Shown here: positions 26,269-36,354 of the stretch, piece after piece | Layout of the letters: the number at the start of each line of letters is the position of its first letter | How positions within the stretch are numbered: position 1 is the first letter of the stretch | From: Doris montereyensis | Taxonomy: Eukaryota > Mollusca > Gastropoda > Nudibranchia > Dorididae | Assembly (NCBI GenBank): GCA_037039925.1 | Contig: JAXRKP010001106.1 | Span: 38,501-102,500 of the forward strand | Reading direction: 5' to 3' | DNA: 64,000 nt | The notes under the pieces: model-generated | What the model was told of the DNA's origin: nothing | Databases searched by the model: none | The model's input: the letters and a program-made list of their open reading frames with translations, nothing else | Made by a program: the position numbers and the translations under genes

Positions 26269-27110
26269 TTTACGGGGATGGAAGGGAATTGTCCTTTTTG
26301 CCAAAGAAATCAATTTCTCAGAGAAGGTAGACATAGAGTCATCGGATGATAGAATAGAATCGTCTGTGTCAGAAGAACATGTTTTGAAAAGAGTCCAGTT
26401 TGCTTGATTGAAATTGAAATATTCGGTAGAGTCTTCTGTTCTGTTGGTTTGAAAGCCTAAGACGATGGGGTTGCGATCAATATCACAGAGGTAGTCATGA
26501 ACGTATCATGAGAAGTCTAGAGAAAGAGAAGGAGAGGCAATTGATAGATTGCTGGCTGAAAGTTTCAGTGAAACTGAAAAAATTGATAGGCCGAATGAAG
26601 AAATGTCGCTTCTCCTGAATTTAAGAGAATTAAATTATAATCGGAGATCAGCTTCTCTATCATTCGACCACGGTTGTCTAGTCAAGAAACGCCCCATAGA
26701 CAAGAATGGGCATTGAAATCCCCAAATAAGAGGAAAGAGGAGGAAGCTGAGGTTAAAGGTTTTTCCATTTCATACACGCTTGTGTTAACTGCTGGTGGTA
26801 GGTATACAGAACAGATAGTGAAATATTTATGGATGAATGGTTGACAGTAGCAGCCACCACATCTATACTGGTGTTCAACTCCAAATGGGTGAAGCGACAA
26901 CAATTATGGAGTAAAAGTGTGGTGTTATTACCCTGTGTACAGCTGTATCCTTTTACCGATAAGTTTCTCTTTTCTTTACTCTCCTGCAATGCCAGGGCAA
27001 GAGGTCTCTTTGAATTACATAATAAAATAAGTTCTTCATAATTTGCTCTTACACGTCTCACATTCCACTGCACAATGGTATCCACTTGAAATGTAATTGA
27101 TATTTGTACT
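26269..27110 (-). pseudogene. LINE ORF2 endonuclease domain (EEP/APE type), broken
   Basis: The minus strand begins VDTIVQWNVRRVRANYEEL, then LALALQES, the N-terminal signature of LINE exonuclease-endonuclease-phosphatase domains, where the Glu of the QE motif binds metal. Further on it reads ICSVYLPP and FLLFGDFNAHSCLWG (26,700-26,770), the conserved GDFNAH active-site motif. A frame change separates the two halves near 26,760, and stops follow between ~26,690 and 26,480. The final part, STFSEKLISLAKRTIPFHP, leads straight into the 24-bp array. The domain nicks target DNA in live elements; this copy cannot be translated intact. Confidence 0.88.
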
Positions 27111-27136
27111 TTTAGGCAGAACCTAGTCAGTCTTTC

Positions 27137-27280
27137 TTCGCAAATGAGGGCTGAGCACCAGGCTTCAGTCCGCCATGCTGTTTAGACACCGACGGCTTTG
27201 CCCTTGGGGGTGTCTGTTTTTTCCGTACTTCCTTCCCATCTGGTCTTGAAGAAGATAAAGTGGAAAGAGGTTTGGGATTA
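27137..27280 (-). pseudogene. C-terminal end of LINE gag (ORF1)
   Basis: The minus strand reads DGKEVRKKQTPPRAKPSV and then HGGLKPGAQPSFAKKD before a stop at about 27,137. A basic, Pro-rich tail is usual for gag of this LINE group, and ORF2 starts a few tens of bases later. It flanks the downstream side of the 26-bp array, so the array lies inside ORF1. Confidence 0.6.
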
Positions 27281-28855
27281 TGGGGGGAAGGGGAGGGAAT
27301 CTGAATCTGAAGGGAAGTGGAAGGGGTGGGGAAGTGGGGTGGAATCTGAAGGGAAGTGGGAGGGTGGAATCTGAACGGAAGTGGAAGGGTGGAATCTGGA
27401 AGAAGGGAAGTGGGAGTGGGTGGAAGTCGAAGGGGTGGAATCTGAAGGAGTGGGAGGGTGAAATCTGAAGGGAAGTGGGAGGGGTGGAATCTGGAATCTG
27501 AAGGGAAGTGGAAGGGGTGGAATCTGAAGGAAGTGGAAGTGGGAAGGGGTGGAATCTGAAGTGGGAGGGGGAATCTGGGAAGTGTGGAATCTGAAGGGAA
27601 GTGGAGGGTGGAATCTGAAGGGGAAGGGTGGAATCTGAACGGAAGTGGGAGGGGTGGAATCTGAAGGGAAGTGGGAGGGTGGAATCTGAAGGGAAATCTG
27701 AAGGGAAGTGGAAGGGGTGGAATCTGAAGGGGAAGTGGGAGGGTGGAATCTGAAGGGAAGTGGAAGGGGTGGAATCTGAAGGGAAGGGAATCTGAAGGGA
27801 AGTGGAGAGGTGGAATCTGAAGGGAAGGGAAGTGGGAAGTGGGGGTGGAATCTGGGGAATCTGAGGAAGTGGAGGGGTGGAATCTGAAGGGAAGTGGGAG
27901 GGGTGGAATCTGAAGGGAAGTGGGAGGGGTGGAATCTGAAGGGAAGTGGGAGGGGTGGAATCTGAAGGGGAAGTGGGAGGGTGGAATCTGAAGGAAGTGG
28001 GAGGGTGGAATCTGAAGGGAAGTGGAAGGTGGAATCTGAAGGGAAGTGGAGGGTGGAATCTGAACGGAAGTGGGAGGGGTGGAATCTGAAGGGAAGTGGG
28101 AGGGTGGAATCTGAACGGAAGTGGAAGGGTGGAATCTGAAGGGAAGTGGGAGGGGTGGAATCTGAAGGGAAGGGGGAGGGGTGGAATCTGAAGGGAAGGG
28201 GAGGGGTGGAATCTGAAGGGAAGTGGGAGGGTGGAATCTGAACGGAGTGGAGGGGAATCTGAACGGAAGTGGGAGAGGTGGAATCTGAAGGGAAGTGGGA
28301 GGGGTGGAATCTGAAGGGAAGTGGGAGGGGTGGAATCTGAAGGAAGTGGGAGGGTGGAATCTGAAGGGAAGTGGGGAGAGGTGGAATCTGAAGGGAAGTG
28401 GGAGGGGTGGAATCTGAAGGGAAGGGGGAGGGGTGGAATCTGAAGGAAGTGGGAGGTGGAATCTGAAGGGAAGTGGGAGAGGTGGAATCTGAAGGGAAGT
28501 GGGAGGGTGGAATCTGAAGGGAAGTGGGAGGGTGGAATCTGAACGGAAGTGGGAGGGGTGGAATCTGAAGGGAAGTGGGAGAGGTGGAATCTGAAGGGAA
28601 GGGGAAGGGGTGGAATCTGAAGGGAAGTGGGAGGGTGGAATCTGAAGGGGAAGTGGGAGGGGTGGAATCTGAACGGAAGTGGGAGGGTGGAATCTGAACG
28701 GAAGTGGGAGGGTGGAATCTGAAGGGAAGGGGAAGGGGTGGAATCTGAAGGGAAGTGGGAGGGGTGGAATCTGAAGGGAAATGGGAGGGTGGAATCTGAA
28801 TGGAAGGGGGGAGGGGTGGAATCTGAAGGGAAGGGGGAGGAGCTGGAGTTCGTTG
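27281..28855. repeat. ~26-bp minisatellite, about 60 copies, in the Pro/Ser-rich part of LINE gag
   Basis: The unit on the plus strand is GGAATCTGAAGGGAAG followed by TGGGAGGGGT, with lengths from about 24 to 28 and variants AACGGAAG and AGGGGAAG. It is purine-rich (G/A) on the plus strand. On the minus strand none of the three frames contains a stop, so frames of 633 and 541 codons run through it, reading FRFHPSHFP, SDSTPPTS and LQIPPLPLP in rotation as unit length varies. It sits where gag of such LINEs has a low-complexity Ser/Pro segment. It is not an independent gene. Confidence 0.93.
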
Positions 28856-29019
28856 GGAAGGGGGAGGTAGTGGGAGTGGGATTAGAGGGGTGGGTTGTGA
28901 CAAAAGGACCGGGGTCTGGGAGGAAGGGAGGGGGTCTGGGATAGGAGAGGGACATGGTGGTGAGGAGGATGGGTCTCCAACGATTAAAGGGAGGGTAGGG
29001 ATGAAGGTGGAGGGGAAGA

Positions 29020-29319
29020 TGGGGTGTGAGAAGACGATGGATCAAAATCCATCTCTTCTCGCCCAAAAGAACAGAAAATCTGTTTTTGGTAGGACAGACT
29101 TGTCCCTGCTAACCACTTATCTGGTCTTTTTCACATGTCTGGGCGACGAGGCTGTTTTGGCTTTGGCTCCAGTAACCTGTTACTGGAAATTCGAGATGTT
29201 CTGTCCCAAACAGCAGCGGCATATGTTTTCCCCTGCACAGAGGCAGCTAGACTCGGGAAAATGTGCCACTACCACCGTGCTGTGCTTTGTACTGGAGGAT
29301 GACTTTTTCCTCCTGTCAT
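29020..29319 (-). pseudogene. LINE gag segment after the zinc knuckles
   Basis: After the last knuckle the minus strand continues CPKMTGGKSHPPVQS in one frame and, after a shift, reads FPSLAASVQGKTYAAAVWD near 29,210. Gag proteins of this group often have a (S/T)YAxAV-like stretch after the knuckles, so this fits. A Pro/Ser-rich tail follows into the 26-bp array. Frameshifts and stops are present. Confidence 0.6.
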
Positions 29320-29741
29320 TTTGGACAGTCTTTGGACGAGACAGAGCGTCCACCTCTGCAGCATGGACAGTCTTTGGACGAAACAGAGTGTCCACCTTTG
29401 CAGTTTGGACAGTCTTTGGACGAAGCAGAGTGTCCACCTCTGCAGTTTGGACAGTCTTTGGACGAAACACAGTGTCCACCTCTGCAGTTTGGACAGTCTT
29501 TGGACAAAACACAGTGTCCACCTCTGCAGTTTGGACAATCTTTGGACAAAACACAGTGTCCACCTCTGCAGTTTGGACAGTCTTTGGACGAGACAGAATG
29601 TCCACCTCTGCAGTTTGGACAGTCTTTGGACAAAACACAGTGTCCACCTCTGCAGTTTGGATAGTCTTTGGACAAAACACAGTGTCCACCTCTGCAGTTT
29701 GGACAGTCTTTGGACAAAACACAGTGTCCACCTCTGCAGTT
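29320..29741 (-). repeat. 42-bp array encoding ten zinc-knuckle units of LINE gag
   Basis: TTTGGACAGTCTTTGGAC recurs every 42 bp from 29,320 to about 29,740, ten copies. In the gag frame (minus strand) each unit is CPNCRGGHCVLSKD or a close variant. This gives a repeating C-x2-C-x3-H-x6-C pattern in which the closing Cys is also the first Cys of the next unit. Most units keep all four ligands; exceptions read YPNC (second unit) and CRGGR in the ninth. Typical LINE gag has two or three separate CCHC knuckles. The frame stays open across the array (133 codons), and other frames are open too because 42 is divisible by three. Confidence 0.9.
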
Positions 29742-30430
29742 TGGACAACAGGGCTCTCAAGAGTTCGGGACAAAAGTTCTGACAGCCAAAATCAAATACT
29801 CAATGGTGAGGATTGTTGGCGGTTTGGGTGCATCGAAGGTCAAGACCCACGTATGGGTCTTGATCTCCTTACACCCCTTGCGGACGATTACTCGTCATGC
29901 ATGGGTAACCCCATCCAGTTTACATACCAACTCTTCCTCAGTGCATCCATCTAGATCACGGGATTTGATGACGTCCTTCGAACTATTGAGACTCAGGTGA
30001 GGCTCAACATTCACACAAATATCACCAAATTGCTCCGTGTAGAGCAGCTTTGACTTCAATCAAAAGGTCACCAGAACAAAGTCTGCCGACGCTTTTGGGC
30101 TTGCTTATCCCTCCACTAGATCTCAGTGCTCGAGCTATCTTGAAGACACTGAGTGATGCTACAGGTCGAGATTCATCCTCCGATTTGACCACCAGAAAAC
30201 GTGGCCAACCCAAGCATGTACATTTGGGAGTATCCCGAATGCTCTCAACCTCGTTGCACATAAGCTTACGTTTACGTTTGCCGTGGGCGGGACGCGCATT
30301 TGCACCTCCGCTTCGGACTTGCTAGGGAGTTTGGGGCGAGGACAGGTTTTCGTTTGAGAATTCATATAAATAATTTTGTTTAATTTCTGCCTCAGCAGCT
30401 TCACACGGTTACTGTGCGTCCAACAAGGGG
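29742..30430 (-). pseudogene. N-terminal and middle part of LINE gag (ORF1)
   Basis: The minus strand contains WPRFLVVKSEDESRP, VASLSVFKIARALRSSGG and SVGRLCSGDLLIEVKAAL (30,195-30,045), a recognisable gag N-terminal region of I/Nimb-like LINEs. After a frame change it reads LNSSKDVIKSRDLDG and TEEELVCKLDGV, then a stop, then KTHTWVLTFDAPKPP and YLILAVRTFVPNS leading into the zinc-knuckle array. Gag of live copies binds RNA and forms the ribonucleoprotein. This copy has at least one in-frame stop (THA-stop-RVIV near 29,900) and shifts. Confidence 0.85.
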
Positions 30431-30961
30431 ACAGGCTCCGCCTGCCAGGACATACTCCTCCTCCTTACCCCGACCAAACTTGCTCCAAAGACATCATATC
30501 GATATGGTGTCCCACCTGATTGAGTGGCGTAGGCCACACCGCCTGCCCGTCTTAGCAGAAGCCAGGGCCAAAGAGGCATGTTGGTTAGACACCCCAGCAG
30601 GATGCTTCACTCAACCCTCCAGGATCCCCTTTTCCTGCACTCAAGGGAAACGAGGCGCCCGCTAAGGGGAGCTTTAGTCACAAAGGAGGGAACAAGAAGT
30701 AGAAAGAAAAGGAAACATAGACATGACCGTAGAGCAAGAAGGAGTGGATGGGTAGAAGACAAAAAGTAAGACAAAAGAGATGTCGCCACTACGCCACAAA
30801 AGAGCTTGTAATGCATAGCGACACCTGCCTTGTTGCCATTCACAACCCATGGCAGCCACAGCATCCTTAGTCGCCTTCTACGACACGCATGAACGGAGAG
30901 ACGGCGGGGTACCTATCTGCTCCTCTCCTCTGTTGGAGAGGTCCCTGGTTCCCACGGGCGA
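30431..30961 (-). promoter_or_regulatory. 5' leader of the minus-strand LINE
   Basis: Between the gag start and the 44-bp array lies ~530 bp of low-copy, GC-richer sequence. On the minus strand it begins near CCGTGGGAACCAGGGAC and includes GTAGAAGGCGACTAAGG, which resembles 5' untranslated leaders I recall from this LINE group. Live LINEs carry an internal promoter here. The 5' end therefore looks near complete, whereas the 3' end is missing. Confidence 0.55.
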
Positions 30962-33307
30962 TCAAGTAAGCAAATAGAACATAGCCTACATGTACATGTA
31001 CTGAATCAAGTAAGCAAATAGAATATAGAATACATGGACATGTACTGAACCAAGTAAGCAAATAGAACATAGCCTACATGTACATGTTACTCAGTGAAGT
31101 AAGCAAATAGAACATAGCCTACATGTACATGTTACTCAGTGAAGTAAGCAAATAGAACATAGCCTACATGTACATGTACTGAACCAAGTAAGCAAATAGA
31201 ACATAGCCTACATGTACATGTACTGAACCAAGTAAGCAAATAGAACATAGCCTACATGTAGATGTACTGAACCAAGTAAGCAAATAGAACATAGCCTACA
31301 TGTACATGTACTGAACCAAGTAAGCAAATAGAACATAGCCTACATGTACATGTACTGAACCAAGTAAGCAAATAGAACATAGCCTACATGTACATGTACT
31401 CAGAACCAAATAAGCAAATAGAACATAGCCTACATGTACATGTACTGAACCAAATAAGCAAATAGAACATAGCCTACATGTACATGTACTGAACCAAGTA
31501 AGCAAATAGAACATAGCCTACATGTACATGTACTGAACCAAGTAAGCAAATAGAACATAGCTTACATGTACATGTACTGAACCAAATAAGCGAATAGAAC
31601 ATAGCCTACATGTAGATGTACTGAACCAAGTAAGCAAATAGAACATAGCCTACATGTACATGTTACTCAGTGAAGTAAGCAAATAGAACATAGCCTACAT
31701 GTACATGTACTGAACCAAGTAAGCAAATAGAACATAGCCTACATGTAGATGTACTGAACCAAGTAAGCAAATAGAACATAGCCTACATGTACATGTACTG
31801 AACCAAGTAAGCAAATAGAACAATAGCATAGCCTACATGTACATGTACTGAACCAAGTAAGCAAATAGAACATAGCCTACATGTAGATGTACTGAACCAA
31901 GTAAGCAAATAGAACATAGCCTACATGTAGATGTACTGAACCAAGTAAGCAAATAGAACATAGCCTACATGTACATGTACTGAACCAAATAAGCAAATAG
32001 AACATAGCCTACATGTAGATGTACTGAACCAAGTAAGCAAATAGAACATAGCCTACATGTACATGTTACTCAGTGAAGTAAGCAAATAGAACATAGCCTA
32101 CATGTACATGTACTGAACCAAGTAAGCAAATAGAACATAGCCTACATGTACATGTACTGAACCAAGTAAGCAAATAGAACATAGCCTACATGTACATGTA
32201 CTGAACCAAGTAAGCAAATAGAACATAGCCTACATGTACATGTACTGAACCAAATATGCAAATAGAACATAGCCTACATGTACATGTACTGAACCAAGTA
32301 AGCAAATAGAACATAGCCTACATGTACATGTTACTCAAAGTGAAGTAAGCAAATAGAACATAGCCTACATGTACATGTACTGAACCAAGTAAGCAAATAG
32401 AACATAGCCTACATGTACATGTACTGAACCAAGTAAGCAAATAGAACATAGCCTACATGTACATGTACTGAACCAAGTAAAATAAGCAAATAGAACATAG
32501 CCTACATGTACATGTACTGAACCAAGTAAGCAAATAGAACATAGCATGTACATGTACATGTACTGAACCAAGTAAGCAAATAGAACATAGCCTACATGTA
32601 CATGTACTGAACCAAGTAAGCAAATAGAACATAGCCTACATGTACATGTACTAAGCAAATAGAACCAAGTAAGCAAATAGAACATAGCCTACATGTACAT
32701 GTTACTGAGTGAAGTAAGCAAATAGAACATAGCCTACATGTACATGTTACTCAGTGAAGTAAGTAAATAGAACATAGCCTACATGTACATGTTACTCAGT
32801 GAAGTAAGCAAATAGAACATAGCCTACATGTACATGTACTGAACCAAGTAAGCAAATAGAACATAGCCTACATGTACATGTTACTGAACCAGTGAAGTAA
32901 GCAAATAGAACATAGCCTACATGTACATGTACTGAACCAAGTAAGCAAATAGAACATAGCCTACATGTACATGTACTGAACCAAGTAAGCAAATAGAACA
33001 TAGCCTACATGTACATGTTACTCAGTGAAGTAAGCAAATAGAACATAGCCTACATGTACATGTTACTCAGTGAAGTAAGCAAATAGAACATAGCCTACAT
33101 GTACATGTTACTCAGTGAAGTAAGCAAATAGAACATAGCCTACATGTACATGTACTGAACCAAGTAAGCAAATAGAACATAGCCTACATGTACATGTTAC
33201 TCAGTGAAGTAAGCAAATAGAACATAGCCTACATGTACATGTTACTCAGTGAAGTAAGCAAATAGAACATAGCCTACATGTACATGTTACTCAGTGAAGT
33301 AAGCAAA
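30962..33307. repeat. 44-bp minisatellite, about 53 copies
   Basis: The unit is AAGTAAGCAAATAGAACATA then GCCTACATGTACATGTACTGAACC split over 44 bp. Two end variants exist: TACTGAACC (more common early) and TTACTCAGTG (more common after 32,690). Each standard unit holds the 14-base perfect palindrome TACATGTACATGTA, weakened to TACATGTAGATGTA in some copies. The minus-strand frames of up to 106 codons (VHVGYVLFAY) are artefacts. The array directly abuts the LINE 5' end. Confidence 0.96.
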
Positions 33308-34029
33308 TAATGTACAGCATTGACCACCACCACCATTTTTCCACATTTTTTAAATTCCAACAACACCACAGCGTAAAGCAATCCATGTTATAGCTACACA
33401 CAGATCATCACAAAGAATATCAAATAAAACATGCAATACAGGCAATGTCAGTACTAGGCTTAAACTTTGTTATGTAACTACAAGGAAAAAATAAACAAAA
33501 ATGGCAGCAGCTTTGAACCAAAATGGTACTATTTCGTTTAATGTTCTTTGTAGACATCATCAACATAAACAATATTTTGAACAGAGATACAAGTCCGAAC
33601 AATAAAAAAAAAGCCTTGAACACAACATTATCATATTTTTTAAAACCTAGAAAATAACACTCACTATCATAACTATATGACGATATCTGTTGAGACGAAA
33701 TGTTCATGACAATGACATATTTTGTGCTAGTTTTGGTACATGGCATTCCCATAGACTCAATATCATAACTACACAACGATATCTGTTGAGATGAAATTTT
33801 CATGACAATGACATATTTTGTGCTAGTTTTGGAACATGGCATTCTCATAAACTCAACTATACAATGATATCTGTTGAGACAAAATGTTCATGACATATTT
33901 TGTGCCAGTGTCATCATTAGAAACATTGACTGCTTTGAGTAAAAACTAACAAACAAAATGCTACAAAATTAAACCTTGTAGCACAATGCTAATGTTTCTG
34001 CTTGAATGCTAGGCTTACCTCTAGACTAG
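33308..34029. other. Low-copy AT-rich DNA with a three-copy ~96-bp repeat
   Basis: No gene seen. From about 33,661 to 33,912 there are three imperfect copies of a ~90-97-bp unit, marked by TATCTGTTGAGA at ~33,682, ~33,780 and ~33,870 and by TGACATATTTTGTGC. This is what keeps the 142-codon minus-strand frame at 33,420-33,848 open; I do not regard it as coding. Confidence 0.7.
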
Positions 34030-34340
34030 AGTGCTACAGAATTTTGTGTGTGGAAGTTATCTAACATTATCTCAATAAGTGAGACATTGTGATGTGGTGC
34101 AATCCGTACCGTAGTGTTGTGAGTTTGTAACCCACACAACACTGGGTTCAAAGTCCTGAATACTGGGTTCAAAGCCCTGGACACTGGGTTCAAAGGTCTG
34201 ATAGACTGATAGTAGTGAGTAGCAGGCTCAGGGTTTTTCTTCACAACGTTGCACTCTTAGGAAAGGGAGTTCACTCTGCTTTCCTCACTCGACTCGGGGT
34301 GTAAGTGTAAATGAGTATCCAGCTTTGGGTAGAGAAATGT
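34030..34340. mobile_element. SINE-like element with a triplicated 21-bp B-box-like module
   Basis: The stretch carries ACTGGGTTCAAAG three times at exact 21-bp spacing (34,141, 34,162, 34,183). GGTTCAAAGTCC resembles a Pol III B box (GGTTCGANTCC). About 90 bp later come TGCTTTCCTCACTCGACTC and a TAAATGAGTATCCAGCTTT-like tail, a pattern I associate with tRNA-derived SINEs of marine invertebrates. A diverged relative with TGCTTTCCTCACTTGATTC lies near 35,265. No A box or TSD was established. Confidence 0.4.
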
Positions 34341-36354
34341 ATGAATTCCACATTAGTAAATCGGTTAAGCCATACAGTATGCATTAATTCTGCGTTAATC
34401 GCTCTTTGTGGGTCAAAGGTTGTGCATTGCTAACCAAGAGTCTAAGGGTGAGCACATTTAGCCCATGTAGTGAGTGCTGAGTGACCCAAACATCTTATTC
34501 ATGTGAGGGGCATTGAAATACAAAAATTAGCGAAAATGTCATTGCTTCTATGTCATTAAGTAGAACTTTAATTCACCCTAGCTGCCATTTTAACAGGCTA
34601 TATAATTAAAAAGTTGGAACAATATCGTTCACACCTACCCGTGTAAACTCTGTATCGAAATCTCACTTGTTCTTATAAGTGTATTTGAATCACTTGGGGT
34701 GTAACATGTTTATTGTTTATAATACTATATTAATGCAATGTCTGTTCTCCAACATAGATATCAATAGCCGTAGGGAGCATGTCTCATTTTAAAAGGATTT
34801 CAGACAAATATTTAATAGAATTTAGAGACCGAGTCAATCAAATTGTTTTCATTTCACACTGTCAAACATTCGCATGTCTTCTATTTCACTTTTACTTTTA
34901 ATGATTTCATCAAGAACAACTTTCTGGTTTATTGAAACACAGCATACCATAAGCACAGTCCGATTTTTTATAATAATTTGTTATTGCAATGCTTGTCTAT
35001 GTGTCTGTCTGTCTGGCCAGCAGGCCCTCCCCGCCTCCCTCCCTCCCTCTGTCAGTCCCCCCTCCCCTGTCTCTATCTGTCTATGTCACTCTCTCTCTAT
35101 CTCTGTGTCTGTTTCGGTCTCTCTCTCATCAAAAAACTTGCAATATGTAGTTATCAAGTTGTGACTTCACGTCCTTATTCAAGAGCATACATTCATACAA
35201 ACACAGGGTTGGTTTGGGGTTTTTACCCTTTGAAGAATAATGCTTTATCTACTGTTCTCCAGTTTGCTTTCCTCACTTGATTCAGATAGGATCAATTACC
35301 ACTGACCTGGCTTCAAGCATTAATAAACATTTTTTCAAGGAATTATTTCCATTTCACTCATTTCCCCCTTTCACCATATGCAGTGATCTCCGTTTGAAAT
35401 AAGAGAAACCTGTAAGATAAAAGCTCACTGTACATATGGAAAGAAAGATGTAAGACCTATCAGTAGCACCTGGCGACATAATTTGTTTACTTTTAAAAAT
35501 AAGCAATAGCATCATGTCTCATAATTTCATTATATGAAAGCATTAGATACACTTATTAATATTATGCTTTATAGTTAGCTTTGACTTTTTGATTTATGCA
35601 ACTATTTTTGCTTCCCAAAACGTATTGCATCGTCAATCACTCCCTCATCATATTTGGTCATCTCCCATTGGAAAGAGAACACACAGCGAGATGTGAGACA
35701 GACAGACAGACAGTTGTAAAAAAAAAGAAAGGATAGAAACTGACAGGGGAAAGTTTAAATTCAAACAAAAGTTACAAACATTACGGCAAAATTGAAAGAT
35801 TTAAAAAACGTTATGGCAATGTATAAAAATGCGCTTTTTTTTCTTCTTTTTTTTTTGCATGAATGTTCCACAAGCATTTAACGTCCATCGTATGGTAGTG
35901 CTGATTATCAATAATAAACAAACCATGACAATAATTATCAATTTGACAGGAAGTAAATTAAAAGCATAAAATAAAGCAAACTAAATGTTAGATGTGACGC
36001 CTTTAGCTTGTTAATATAGTCCATTAGATTGAAAGGTTGCCCAAACCAAACCAAACTATTTAAAAAACAATCAATTATTGAAATCAAAACAAGGCAACAA
36101 GTGTCACTAGCAGTTTAAGTTTGGTACCACATAGGAATTCCATTGATTACAGGGGAAACCAATTACATTCCTGTATAAACTAAATCTATGTTTAAATAAA
36201 AGGGTATGTTTCACATGTCACAGAGATGGTACTAAACACTGCAGACAGAACTTTGGATCCTGTCATCCGTGACTTCAACATACGATGATCGTGCTGATGA
36301 ATTGTACCTACTAGTACTACTAGATCTACCCTCAATCGAAGAAAAACTGCTTTA
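34341..36354. other. Low-copy AT-rich intergenic DNA
   Basis: No gene or RNA seen. It contains a CT-rich low-complexity tract at about 35,000-35,135 (CCTCCCTCCCTC, CTCTCTCTATCTCTG), a diverged SINE-like piece near 35,200-35,325, a GACAGACAGACAGAC run at 35,699-35,713 and a T-rich tract near 35,836-35,857. The 96- and 100-codon frames around 34,874-35,280 overlap the CT tract and look random. Confidence 0.6.

Larger units (their letters stand above)
23340..30961 (-). mobile_element. Dead I/Nimb/Jockey-group-like LINE containing three internal minisatellites
   Basis: Read on the minus strand, the pieces occur in the normal order of a two-ORF non-LTR retrotransposon. They are a 5' leader (30,961-30,431), gag N-terminal part (30,430-29,742), zinc knuckles (29,741-29,320), gag middle (29,319-29,020), a Pro/Ser-rich stretch, the gag end (~27,137), apurinic-like endonuclease (27,110-26,269) and reverse transcriptase (24,828 to ~23,560). 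The sequence ends before any RNase H or 3' tail can be recognised. Removing the arrays at 24,829-26,268, 27,281-28,855 and the extra zinc knuckles leaves roughly 4.2 kb. Stops, frameshifts and lost catalytic residues make it inactive. The clade name is from motif memory (GLRGRLP-type and GVPQGSIL-type RT signatures) and is uncertain; 'LINE' is secure. Confidence 0.85.

Noticed and set aside
24765..26407. Multiple 280-355-codon frames (FSIPRVSW, VLHSKGLL, MENQETLG) as a repeat protein gene
   Set aside because: Consequence of the 24-bp unit. Only the PRVSWFSI frame relates to a known protein, and that is the LINE ORF2 linker.
27165..29066. 633- and 541-codon Pro/Ser-rich minus-strand frames as a mucin- or silk-like gene
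   Set aside because: The frames pass through a ~26-bp minisatellite inside a dead LINE gag; both frames are equally open and neither has a plausible start or a non-repeat domain of its own.
29316..29717. Stand-alone zinc-finger gene encoding ten knuckles
   Set aside because: It lies in frame and in order within the LINE gag remnant; the flanks are gag sequence and there is no separate gene structure.
30962..33307. CRISPR array (regular repeats) here or in the other minisatellites
   Set aside because: Repeats are contiguous with no unique spacers, and the context is animal DNA.
33420..33848. 142-codon minus-strand frame as a gene
   Set aside because: Half of it is a three-copy ~96-bp repeat; no motif, no conservation evidence, AT-rich surroundings.
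34874..35280. Two overlapping frames of about 100 codons
   Set aside because: They cross a CT-rich low-complexity tract, which suppresses stops; no protein similarity recognised.
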